64,000 bases of DNA, taken from NCBI RefSeq assembly GCF_900102515.1, contig NZ_FMVS01000013.1, positions 1 to 64,000 on the forward strand. The letters run 5' to 3'. This document shows, one piece after another, positions 35,691 to 44,363 of the stretch. Numbering within the stretch: position 1 is the first letter of the stretch; every line of letters begins with the position of its first letter. The notes beneath the pieces were generated by a model. It was not told the DNA's origin and did not search any database. It was given only the letters and a program-made list of their open reading frames with translations. The position numbers and the translations under genes were made by a program. The DNA is from Butyrivibrio sp. INlla14. GTDB taxonomy: Bacteria > Bacillota > Clostridia > Lachnospirales > Lachnospiraceae.

Positions 35691-36617
35691 ATGAGTAAGA
35701 ACTTTGATGATATCCTTGCTAAGCTTAAGACAGCAGAGACCAAGAAAATGTCTGTAGCAGTAGCTCAGGACTCACACGTACTTGAGGCAGTTAAGGTTGC
35801 CAAGGAAAGAGGAATCGTTGATTCAATCCTTGTTGGTGACAAGGAACAGATTGAGAAGATCATGGGCGAGCTTTCCATGAATCCAGCTGATTATGAGATC
35901 ATTGATGTTAAGGACACAATCGAGGCTGCACGTACAGCAGTTTCTCTTGTTCACGATGGTAAGGCTGATATATATATGAAGGGCTCACTTGAATCCAAGG
36001 ACTTCCTTAAGAGCGTTCTTGACAAGGAAGTTGGACTTCGTACAGGCCGTCCACTTTCACACGTTTGCGTATTTGAAATTCCTGGTATTGACCGTCTTTT
36101 ATTCCTTACAGACGTTGCATTCATGCCATATCCAACTCTTGAGGACAAGAAGGTCATCATTGAGTATACAGTAGATGTAGCAAGAGCCTGCGGCGTTGAG
36201 TGCCCTAAGGTAGCTCCACTTGCAGCTGTAGAAGTTGTTAACCCTAAGATGCCTGTAACAGTAGAGGCAGCAGAACTTACAAGAATGAATGAAGAAGGCG
36301 AGATCAAGAACTGTATCGTTGACGGACCTCTTTCCATGGACCTTGCCATCGATCCAGAAGCTGCCAAGCATAAGGCAGGTGCCCTTGATCGTAAGATCGT
36401 AGGTGATGCAGACATCCTTCTTTTCCCTGACATCCATGCAGGAAACCTTACATACAAGACTATTGTAAGACTTGCAACAGTCAAGAACGGTAACATTCTT
36501 ACAGGAACCAAGGCACCAGTTATCCTTACTTCAAGATCAGATTCTGTTGAGGTTAAGGTTAACTCAATCGCACTTGCAGCCGTAGTTGCAGAAGATAAGA
36601 AAAAGGGAATCCTTTGA
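35691..36617 (+). CDS. ptb: Phosphate butyryltransferase
   Basis: A 308-residue enzyme of the phosphotransacylase family, converting butyryl-CoA and phosphate to butyryl-phosphate, the first step of the Ptb-Buk route to butyrate and ATP. Family landmarks: DIYMKGSLESKDFLKSVLDKEVGLRTG, LSHVCVFEIP, LFLTDVAFMPYPTLEDK, VDGPLSMDLAID and GDADILLFPDIHAGN. Length fits Ptb rather than the larger Pta. Codons are highly biased, as in strongly expressed genes. It is followed after 54 bp by buk, and its own promoter precedes it. Confidence 0.96.
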   Translation: MSKNFDDILAKLKTAETKKMSVAVAQDSHVLEAVKVAKERGIVDSILVGDKEQIEKIMGELSMNPADYEIIDVKDTIEAARTAVSLVHDGKADIYMKGSLESKDFLKSVLDKEVGLRTGRPLSHVCVFEIPGIDRLLFLTDVAFMPYPTLEDKKVIIEYTVDVARACGVECPKVAPLAAVEVVNPKMPVTVEAAELTRMNEEGEIKNCIVDGPLSMDLAIDPEAAKHKAGALDRKIVGDADILLFPDIHAGNLTYKTIVRLATVKNGNILTGTKAPVILTSRSDSVEVKVNSIALAAVVAEDKKKGIL

Positions 36618-36671
36618 TCTAAGGGACTTAAATATACATGGTCAGAGGAATCTGACAGAAGGGGAATAATC

Positions 36672-37736
36672 ATGATAAAGAGCTTAATTATTAATCCAGG
36701 TTCTACATCTACAAAGGTTGGTATCTTTGAGGACGAGACTCTTGTTAAAGAGGAGACTTTAAGACACAGCACAGAAGAGATTGAAAGCTATGCTTCAATC
36801 ATCGACCAGAAGGACTTCCGTAAGAATATCATTCTTGATTTCCTTAAGAAAGAAAACATCGACATCAAGTCATTTAACGTAATCGTTGGACGCGGAGGAC
36901 TTCTTCGTCCTATCCCAGGCGGCACCTATGAGTGTACAGATGCCCTCCTTGAGGATCTTAGAAAGGGCGTTCAGGGTCAGCATGCTTCTAACCTTGGCGG
37001 TATCCTTGCAAGAGAGATCGGCGATGAAATCGGCGTTCCATCATACATTGTTGACCCTGTAGTAGTTGACGAGATGGAGCCAGTTGCTCGTATTTCAGGT
37101 GTTCCTGAGATTGAGCGTGTTTCAATCGATCACCCTCTTAACCAGAAGGCAGTTGCCCGTAGATATGCCAAGGAAATCGGCAAAAAATATGACGAGATCA
37201 GCGTAATTGTTGTTCACATGGGTGGTGGTACATCTACAGGTGTTCACAAGAACGGCAAGATGGTTGACGTTTATGCTGCACTTAACGGTGATGGTGCATT
37301 CTCTCCAGAGAGAGCTAACGGCATTCCTGCTAAGGCTCTTGTAGATATGTGTTTCTCAGGCAAGTACACATACGATGAGATGAAAAAGAAGATTGTTGGC
37401 TACGGCGGACTGAACGCATACCTTGGAACTAACGATATGAGAGAAGTTAACAAGATGTGCGAGGAAGGAAACGAGAAGGCTATCCTTGTTCGTGAAGCTT
37501 TCATTTACCAGATCTGCAAGAACATCGGTGCCTGCGCTACAGTACTTAAGGGTAAGGTTGATCAGATCATTCTTACTGGTGGTATTGCTTATGGTCAGGT
37601 TATCACTGATGCTATCAAAGAGCGTGTTGACTGGATCTGCCCAGTTACAGTATATCCTGGTGAGGATGAACTACTTGCACTTGCGCAGGGCGCTATCCGC
37701 GTAATGACTGGTGAAGAGCAGGCTCAGAAATATTAA
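36672..37736 (+). CDS. buk: Butyrate kinase
   Basis: A 354-residue ASKHA-fold kinase transferring phosphate from butyryl-phosphate to ADP, the ATP-forming final step of butyrate production. Landmarks: [17 protein letters not shown] (phosphate 1 loop), [43 protein letters not shown] and [17 protein letters not shown] precedes the ATG. It is co-transcribed with ptb and closed by a strong terminator. Presence of this pair, and not only a butyryl-CoA:acetate transferase, is typical of some Butyrivibrio strains. Confidence 0.96.
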   Translation: MIKSLIINPGSTSTKVGIFEDETLVKEETLRHSTEEIESYASIIDQKDFRKNIILDFLKKENIDIKSFNVIVGRGGLLRPIPGGTYECTDALLEDLRKGVQGQHASNLGGILAREIGDEIGVPSYIVDPVVVDEMEPVARISGVPEIERVSIDHPLNQKAVARRYAKEIGKKYDEISVIVVHMGGGTSTGVHKNGKMVDVYAALNGDGAFSPERANGIPAKALVDMCFSGKYTYDEMKKKIVGYGGLNAYLGTNDMREVNKMCEEGNEKAILVREAFIYQICKNIGACATVLKGKVDQIILTGGIAYGQVITDAIKERVDWICPVTVYPGEDELLALAQGAIRVMTGEEQAQKY

Positions 37737-37790
37737 TTATCTTGCCCTATAAAATTAGGCAAAAGTGGATTAGTATACATATTGAAAAGG

Positions 37791-37815
37791 AAAAAAGACC
37801 TTCGGGTCTTTTTTT
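37791..37815 (+). terminator. Rho-independent terminator
   Basis: AAAAAAGACC (37791-37800), loop TTCG, GGTCTTTTTT (37805-37814): a compact stable tetraloop hairpin with T-run ending ptb-buk. Confidence 0.95.
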
Positions 37816-37886
37816 CGTACTGTTTTTCTATCAGATACTACGTGTTTAGGCACATTCCTGGCAAGACTTCTTTCGGAATGATTAGG

Positions 37887-37915
37887 TTGAAAAGATGGCC
37901 CAAATCTGCTACAAT
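37887..37915 (+). promoter_or_regulatory. secA promoter
   Basis: TTGAAA (37887-37892), 17-bp spacer and TACAAT (37910-37915), a near-consensus sigma-A promoter 58 bp before the secA start. Confidence 0.8.
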
Positions 37916-37972
37916 GTACAACGGACTTTTGCTAAAATATTGGGTTAGTCTACCCTTTTTCAGGAGTATAAA

Positions 37973-40537
37973 ATGAGTATTATAGACAAGATTATTGGAA
38001 CACATAGTGAGAGAGAACTTAAGAGAATCCGCAGCACTGTTGATTCTATTGAGGCTATGCAGCCACAGATGCATGCGCTTTCAGATGAGGAACTCAAGGG
38101 CAAGACCGAAGAGTTCAAAAAGAGACTTGCTGATGGCGAAACTTTGGATGATATCATGCCAGAGGCTTACGCAGTAGTTCGTGAGGCTGGTAAGAGAGTA
38201 CTTGGAATGGAGCACTTCAGGGTTCAGCTTATTGGTGGTGTTATCCTCCATCAGGGCAGAATTGCTGAGATGAGAACTGGTGAAGGTAAGACCCTTGTGG
38301 CTACTCTTCCTTCATACCTTGATGCTCTTGCTGGTAAGGGTGTGCACGTTGTAACTGTCAACGATTACCTTGCTAAGCGTGATGCTGAGTGGATGGGTAA
38401 GATCCATGAATTCCTTGGTCTTACTGTAGGTGTTGTATTAAACAGCATGTCATCTGAAGAGAGACGCGCTGCCTACAACTGTGATATTACTTATGTTACC
38501 AATAATGAACTTGGATTTGACTACCTTCGTGATAACATGGCTATTTACAAGGAACAGTGTGTTCTTCGTGGCCTTAACTACGCTATCATCGATGAGATTG
38601 ACTCAATCCTTATTGATGAGGCGAGAACTCCTCTTATTATTTCCGGACAGAGCGACAAGTCAACCAAGCTTTATGAGGCTTGTGACATTCTTGCCAAGCA
38701 GATGACACGTGGTGAGGATATGGAAGACCTTACCAAGATGGATGCCATCATGGGCGTTGAGAGAGAAGAGACTGGAGACTTTATTGTCAATGAGAAGGAT
38801 AAGATAGTTAACCTCACAGCACAGGGTGTTGCCAAGGTTGAGCGTTTCTTCCGTATTGAGAACCTTGCTGATCCTGAGAACCTTGAGATCCAGCACAACA
38901 TTATCCTTGCTCTTCGTGCCAATAACCTTATGCAGAAGGATCATGACTACATTGTCAAGGACGATGAAGTTCTTATTGTCGATGAGTTTACGGGCCGTGT
39001 AATGCCAGGCCGTCGTTATTCAGATGGTCTTCATCAGGCTATCGAGGCTAAAGAGCATGTTAAGGTTAAGAGAGAGTCCAAGACTCTTGCAACTATTACT
39101 TTCCAGAACTTCTTTAACAAGTTTGAGAAGAAGTGCGGTATGACTGGTACAGCTCTTACTGAGGAAAGAGAGTTCCGTGATATCTACGGACTCGATGTTA
39201 TTGAAATCCCTACAAACGAGCCTGTTATCAGAATTGATCATCAGGATGCAGTTTATAAGACCAAGAAAGAGAAACTCAATGCCATCTGTGATGCTGTTGT
39301 AGCTTCCCATGAGAAAGGTCAGCCTGTACTTGTAGGTACTATCACTATTGAGTCTTCTGAGGAGATCAGCAAGATGCTCAAGAAGAGAGGTATCCAGCAT
39401 CAGGTACTTAATGCCAAGTTCCACGAGATGGAGGCTGAGATTGTTGCAGAGGCTGGTAGAAAGGGCGCTGTTACAATCGCAACTAACATGGCTGGTCGTG
39501 GTACTGATATCAAGCTTGACGAGGATGCAAGAGCAGCCGGTGGTCTTAAGATAATTGGTACAGAGAGACATGAGAGTAGACGTATTGACAATCAGCTCCG
39601 TGGACGTGCTGGTCGTCAGGGAGATCCAGGTGAATCCAAGTTCTATCTTTCATTGGAAGATAACCTCATGCGTCTGTTTGGTTCAGAGCGTTTGATCTCA
39701 ATGTTCAACGCACTTAAGATTCCTGATGGACAGGAAATTGAGCACTCATCACTTTCAAAGGCTATTGAGTCAGCCCAGAAGAAGATTGAGTCCAACAACT
39801 ATGGCATACGTAAGAATCTTCTTGAGTATGACCAGGTTAATAACGAGCAGAGAGAAATCATCTATGCAGAGCGTAAGAAGGTTCTTGATGGAGAATCACT
39901 TCGCGATTCTATCTACAAGATGATCACAGATATTGTAGAAGCTGATGTTCAGACAGTAATAGGTGAGGAGTCGGATCCAGACAACTGGAATCTTGCAGAG
40001 CTTAACGAGCTCCTTCTTCCTACAATTCCTCTCAAGAAGATCAACAGAGGACGTATTGATAACCTTACTAAGAATGGTCTTACTCAGCAGCTCAAGGAAG
40101 AGGCTGTCAAGCTCTATGAGGCTAAAGAGGCTGAGTTCCCAGAGCCAGAGACAATCCGTGAGATTGAGCGTGTTATCCTTCTTAAGGTTATCGATAGAAA
40201 GTGGATGGATCATATCGATGATATGGATCAGCTCCGTCAGGGTATCGGACTTCAGGCTTATGGTCAGAGAGATCCTAAGGTAGAGTACAAGCTTGCTGGT
40301 TATGAGATGTTTGATGACATGACCAAGGCAATAAGAGAGGATACAGTAAGACTCTTGTTCCACGTTCATATCGAAGAGAGAGTAGAGCGTGAGCAGGTTG
40401 CCAAGGTTACAGGAACTAACAAGGATGATTCAGTTGCCAAGGCTCCTGTCAAGAGAGTGGAAGCTAAGGTATATCCAAATGATCCATGCCCATGCGGAAG
40501 TGGCAAGAAGTTCAAGAATTGCCACGGTAGGGTCTAA
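37973..40537 (+). CDS. secA: Preprotein translocase ATPase SecA
   Basis: An 854-residue motor of the Sec export pathway, working at the membrane with SecYEG. Walker [14 protein letters not shown]-type box [17 protein letters not shown], the preprotein cross-linking domain, [25 protein letters not shown] and a C-terminal zinc-binding SEC-C motif ([19 protein letters not shown]). Length and domain order are normal for Firmicutes. TTTTCAGGAG precedes the ATG. prfB follows 21 bp downstream, the conserved secA-prfB pair of Gram-positive bacteria. Confidence 0.98.
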   Translation: MSIIDKIIGTHSERELKRIRSTVDSIEAMQPQMHALSDEELKGKTEEFKKRLADGETLDDIMPEAYAVVREAGKRVLGMEHFRVQLIGGVILHQGRIAEMRTGEGKTLVATLPSYLDALAGKGVHVVTVNDYLAKRDAEWMGKIHEFLGLTVGVVLNSMSSEERRAAYNCDITYVTNNELGFDYLRDNMAIYKEQCVLRGLNYAIIDEIDSILIDEARTPLIISGQSDKSTKLYEACDILAKQMTRGEDMEDLTKMDAIMGVEREETGDFIVNEKDKIVNLTAQGVAKVERFFRIENLADPENLEIQHNIILALRANNLMQKDHDYIVKDDEVLIVDEFTGRVMPGRRYSDGLHQAIEAKEHVKVKRESKTLATITFQNFFNKFEKKCGMTGTALTEEREFRDIYGLDVIEIPTNEPVIRIDHQDAVYKTKKEKLNAICDAVVASHEKGQPVLVGTITIESSEEISKMLKKRGIQHQVLNAKFHEMEAEIVAEAGRKGAVTIATNMAGRGTDIKLDEDARAAGGLKIIGTERHESRRIDNQLRGRAGRQGDPGESKFYLSLEDNLMRLFGSERLISMFNALKIPDGQEIEHSSLSKAIESAQKKIESNNYGIRKNLLEYDQVNNEQREIIYAERKKVLDGESLRDSIYKMITDIVEADVQTVIGEESDPDNWNLAELNELLLPTIPLKKINRGRIDNLTKNGLTQQLKEEAVKLYEAKEAEFPEPETIREIERVILLKVIDRKWMDHIDDMDQLRQGIGLQAYGQRDPKVEYKLAGYEMFDDMTKAIREDTVRLLFHVHIEERVEREQVAKVTGTNKDDSVAKAPVKRVEAKVYPNDPCPCGSGKKFKNCHGRV

Positions 40538-40558
40538 GTAAGTTAATAGGAGAGATTT

Positions 40559-41701
40559 ATGGTAGTTTTAGATCAGATGAAGGTTGAGATTCAGAACCTT
40601 AAAGGTACTCTTGACGAGGTTACAGCTTCTCTTGACCTTGGTACAAAGAAAAAGATAATTGAAGAGCTTTCAAGAGAAATGGAAGAGCCTGGTTTTTGGG
40701 ATAACGCTGAGAAGGCTAACAAGAAGACCAAGGATCTCAAGAATATGCAGGACCTTGTAGCTGACATCGAGAGACTTAACAATCAGTATACTGATATCAT
40801 CGACCTTATCGATATGCAGAATGCAGAGGGCGTTGATGATGACGATATGGCAGCTGAGATCAGATCTGAGCTTGACGAGTTTGAAGAGACTCTTGAGAAT
40901 ATCCGTATCAGCAACCTTCTTAATCAGCCTTATGATAAATATGATGTAATCCTCAGACTTAATGCCGGAGCAGGCGGTACAGAGGCTTGTGACTGGGCAT
41001 CAATGCTCTATAGAATGTATACAAGATGGGCAGAGAGAAAGGGATTTACTACAGAAGTTTTAGATCTTCTTGATGGTGATGAGGCAGGAATCAAGTCAGT
41101 CACATTCCAGATTTCAGGAACTAATGCTTATGGACTTCTTAAGTCAGAGCACGGCGTGCACAGACTTGTTCGTATCAGCCCATTTAATGCGCAGGCCAAG
41201 AGACAGACATCTTTTGTATCCTGTGACGTAATGCCAGATATTGAGGAAGATTTAGATATTGAGATCAATCCAGATGATCTGAGAATTGATACATATCGTT
41301 CAAGTGGTGCTGGTGGACAGCATATTAACAAGACATCATCAGCTGTTCGTATCACTCATATTCCTACAGGTGTAGTTGTTGCCTGCCAGAATGAGCGTTC
41401 TCAGTTCCAGAATAAGGATAAGGCTATGCAGATGTTGAAGGCCAAGCTCTTTATCATGAAGCAGGAAGAGCAGGCAGCCAAGCTTGCAGGTATCCGTGGA
41501 GAAGTTATGGATAATGCCTGGGGCAGCCAGATTCGTTCTTATGTCCTTCAGCCATATACTATGGTTAATGATACACGTACAGGCTTTAAGGCTTCTAACG
41601 CAGATGGTGTTTTAGACGGTGAGCTTGATCCATTTATCAATGCATACCTTAAGTGGCTTGCAACAGGTGGTAAGCCGGTTGGAGATACTTCCGAGGAGTA
41701 A
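40559..41701 (+). CDS. prfB: Peptide chain release factor 2, without programmed frameshift
   Basis: A 380-residue class I release factor recognising UAA/UGA. It has the RF2 stop-codon motif S207-P-F (VRISPFNAQ) and the catalytic GGQ at 252-254 (SGAGGQHINKT). In most bacteria prfB needs a +1 shift at CTT TGA C after codon 25; here codons 25-26 read CTT GAC in one continuous frame, so RF2-level autoregulation by frameshift is absent. GGAGAGA precedes the ATG. It is co-transcribed with secA and ended by a 13-bp stem. Confidence 0.97.
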   Translation: MVVLDQMKVEIQNLKGTLDEVTASLDLGTKKKIIEELSREMEEPGFWDNAEKANKKTKDLKNMQDLVADIERLNNQYTDIIDLIDMQNAEGVDDDDMAAEIRSELDEFEETLENIRISNLLNQPYDKYDVILRLNAGAGGTEACDWASMLYRMYTRWAERKGFTTEVLDLLDGDEAGIKSVTFQISGTNAYGLLKSEHGVHRLVRISPFNAQAKRQTSFVSCDVMPDIEEDLDIEINPDDLRIDTYRSSGAGGQHINKTSSAVRITHIPTGVVVACQNERSQFQNKDKAMQMLKAKLFIMKQEEQAAKLAGIRGEVMDNAWGSQIRSYVLQPYTMVNDTRTGFKASNADGVLDGELDPFINAYLKWLATGGKPVGDTSEE

Positions 41702-41706
41702 ATGAT

Positions 41707-41740
41707 AGGGTTCTCGCATGATTGCTAATGCGAGAACCCT
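41707..41740 (+). terminator. Terminator-like hairpin after prfB
   Basis: A perfect 13-bp stem AGGGTTCTCGCAT (41707-41719) with ATGCGAGAACCCT (41728-41740) and an 8-base loop. The T-run is short (TT), but the stem is very stable. Confidence 0.75.
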
Positions 41741-41839
41741 TTGTCGTATCGTAGGAAAAAATAAAAAAATAAAAAATATTGTGAAACATTGTTGGGATTT
41801 TAAGTGTATAAAAGGTAAGAACACAGGGAGGTATGAAAA

Positions 41840-43054
41840 ATGTTTTGTACAAATTGCGGGGCTGAAATATTACCGGGACAGACCTTCTGCACAAATTGCG
41901 GAGAGGCAGTTACTGGTGGAAATGATGTAAATACAGGGTATGGAAATAGCTATGGCGGATCTGTTTATGATAATTCGCAGGCAGGTGCATATTATAACAA
42001 TGCGCAGCAGGCTTCTCCTGTAACACCATCTTACCAGTATACGGATTCAAACGCTTATAATACAGGAACATATGGAACGCAGGCTTATGGAGCGCAGGCT
42101 TATAGCACGCCGGTTTATAATGCACCTGTATACAACAACCCAGTAGTAAAACCCAAGAAAATGGGAACCGGGATTCTTGCAATTGCAATTTGCGTAGCAA
42201 TTCTGGGTGGTATTACCTATGGATATACACATTTGCCATCCCTCCTTGGAGGCAATAAGAGTTCAGGAGCAGAACCAGATCCAGCACCAGTGAGCGTAGC
42301 GACTGCTTCTACTGAGGAACCAGATGAAATAAACGAGATTGATAATAACAATGGTGACCAGGACAAGGTAGAAGTTGCATCTGGTACAGACGCTACTACT
42401 GATGATCAGAATACTGTTCCTGCTTCTTCTGGCGGATATTCCACAATGAAGAAAACAGATGGCACATCCACTGAATTTGCTGAGGTTGATGCTAAGGGCT
42501 ATGCAGAGACAGATTTTTCTGGCTATGGCAAAATGGAATATGAATTTGCTACAGCTTATATGGGCACTGATGAATATATCTTTGTTCCTAATGGTAAGCT
42601 CAATGGAGATACACTTATTCGTGACAAAAAGTTAAGCGAGTTCTGTGATTATGTAGATACAAAGCTTCCAAGTTCAGTAGGGAAACTTGATAGAGAACTT
42701 TTTTATAAAGTCCTGGCAGCTGATATAGTAGACAGCAGTCTTGGGGCAGCCGATGATGTATATCTGGCACAGTCACTTATGTATGCATTGACATTTGCAG
42801 TTAACTTTTCTGATATGCAGGTTGATCTTAACTACGTAAGAATACTAAATGGAGCTACTACCAGATACTACTATAATGTCAGCGTATTTGATAATGATGA
42901 TATTTGGATGATCGATTATAAAAATAAATTGTGTTATATGAACAAGGGCACCACAGAATATAATGATCATGGCGATTTCGCTCTGTTTAGTGATGAATCC
43001 TATGGACTGTACATTTTATTAGGAATGTCTTACTTTGGACTTGAAATCAAATAA
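41840..43054 (+). CDS. Zinc-ribbon single-pass membrane protein
   Basis: A 404-residue protein. Residues 1-24 form a zinc ribbon (CTNCGAEILPG, then CTNCGE), followed by a Tyr/Asn/Gly/Ala-rich low-complexity stretch with imperfect YGxQAY repeats, one membrane helix at ~115-135 (GILAIAICVAILGGITYGY), an acidic Thr/Ser linker and a ~200-residue C-terminal domain outside the membrane. Such zinc_ribbon_2 membrane proteins are common in Firmicutes and of unknown function. GGGAGG precedes the ATG. It is monocistronic, with terminators on both sides. Confidence 0.75.
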   Translation: MFCTNCGAEILPGQTFCTNCGEAVTGGNDVNTGYGNSYGGSVYDNSQAGAYYNNAQQASPVTPSYQYTDSNAYNTGTYGTQAYGAQAYSTPVYNAPVYNNPVVKPKKMGTGILAIAICVAILGGITYGYTHLPSLLGGNKSSGAEPDPAPVSVATASTEEPDEINEIDNNNGDQDKVEVASGTDATTDDQNTVPASSGGYSTMKKTDGTSTEFAEVDAKGYAETDFSGYGKMEYEFATAYMGTDEYIFVPNGKLNGDTLIRDKKLSEFCDYVDTKLPSSVGKLDRELFYKVLAADIVDSSLGAADDVYLAQSLMYALTFAVNFSDMQVDLNYVRILNGATTRYYYNVSVFDNDDIWMIDYKNKLCYMNKGTTEYNDHGDFALFSDESYGLYILLGMSYFGLEIK

Positions 43055-43072
43055 TCAAATAAGCATATAAAT

Positions 43073-43117
43073 AAAAAGAATCACTTCCTTTGGGGTAAAG
43101 GTAAGTGATTCTTTTTT
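43073..43117. terminator. Bidirectional rho-independent terminator
   Basis: A perfect 14-bp arm pair AAAAAGAATCACTT (43073-43086) and AAGTGATTCTTTTT (43103-43116) between convergent genes, with A-run and T-run on opposite sides, so it works for both strands. Confidence 0.93.
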
Positions 43118-43130
43118 CTTAATATTATTA

Positions 43131-44213
43131 TCAAACGACAACAACCTTATTTCGCCCTGTATTCTTGGCTTTGTATAGGGCGTTATCCACATTTTGGATT
43201 GACTTGGAGAAATCACCGGTATACCTTGAAACACCAACAGAAATGGTAAATGGAACAGGCGTATCAGTTGCAGCTTCAATATCTCGCCTGAACTGCTCCA
43301 TTCGGGCACAGGCGTTATTCACATCGCAGTTCTTTAGAATGATAACAAATTCTTCGCCACCATAGCGAATAACATAATCATCTTCGTGAGTTCCTCTTGC
43401 CAGCTTCTGTCCTATGTACAAGAGGGTAAGATCGCCAGTGTAGTGGCCATGCTCATCATTTACCTGTTTAAAGTGATCTATATCAAGCATAGCAATTGCC
43501 ACAGGCCCCGATATATCTTTTAACGCGTTTTTAGTTATGATCTTTTCCAAAAGATGCCTGTTGTACACCTGAGTAAGAGGATCTGTGACCATGGCAAGCT
43601 CAAGCTTTTGCTGAACACGGTAATGATCAAGGTAAATAAGCATCAAGAGAAAGTGTGATACAAATACGGCTAGAGCTAGTGGAATCTGATTAGCAATTAT
43701 TATTTCAAGGCTTGGATAGTGGTTGAAATTATTAGTAACAAGGATTTCAACAAGGAATACCACTGAAGAAATGAAGGTTTCACTTGGCTTTGCAACAAAG
43801 CCTACCGTCAAAAATACTATGTTCATAATGATAAAGCCTTCACTTGCATGTATCCTGTCATCTAAGTGATAAATAGACCAGATAAGAGATATGACGATAA
43901 AGTGTGCCAAAAAGAAGTCCATAAAGACTACGACACTTCGGCTTTTTAAAAAGTGGGTCACAATAAAAAAGATAATTACCCCTATCAGAACTGATAGCCT
44001 GGGAATCAACGTAGGCATCACGGTTCCGTTTATTATGTAATCTGCACCAATAAAGCCTATAGAGGCAAGGACCCCAGCCATAAGGCTGATGCCTACATAA
44101 TTTTGATAATAATCGCACTTGGACTGATAGAAATCTGTAAGATCATCATCGTTCATAGTGCGATAATCCTTGTACAAGGTCATTAAAGTTTTGGCATTAC
44201 TAAATACTCTCAT
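43131..44213 (-). CDS. Membrane diguanylate cyclase
   Basis: A 360-residue protein with about six N-terminal membrane helices (residues ~40-185) and a C-terminal GGDEF domain beginning VTDPLTQVYNRHLLEK. The active site RYGGEEF (GGEEF near 284-288) is intact, and DIDHFKQVNDEHGH supplies the metal-binding residues, so it should make c-di-GMP. The I-site RxxD is absent (His in place of Arg), so product inhibition is not expected. The ATG at 44213 has GGGGTGG upstream; the GTG at 44228 would place that site inside the gene. It may oppose the EAL protein encoded at 32.7 kb. Confidence 0.92.
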   Translation of the reverse strand: MRVFSNAKTLMTLYKDYRTMNDDDLTDFYQSKCDYYQNYVGISLMAGVLASIGFIGADYIINGTVMPTLIPRLSVLIGVIIFFIVTHFLKSRSVVVFMDFFLAHFIVISLIWSIYHLDDRIHASEGFIIMNIVFLTVGFVAKPSETFISSVVFLVEILVTNNFNHYPSLEIIIANQIPLALAVFVSHFLLMLIYLDHYRVQQKLELAMVTDPLTQVYNRHLLEKIITKNALKDISGPVAIAMLDIDHFKQVNDEHGHYTGDLTLLYIGQKLARGTHEDDYVIRYGGEEFVIILKNCDVNNACARMEQFRRDIEAATDTPVPFTISVGVSRYTGDFSKSIQNVDNALYKAKNTGRNKVVVV

Positions 44214-44363
44214 TGTTCCACCCCTCACTATCTATTGTATACATGTTAACGAAATAAAGAAAGCATTAAATTTTAATAAAGTAAAGTTGCGCAGATATAT
44301 TCTTTTTTATGTAGGGAGTAGTTATAATAATTCTTAAAACACAGTATTCATGGGGGTTGGGAT

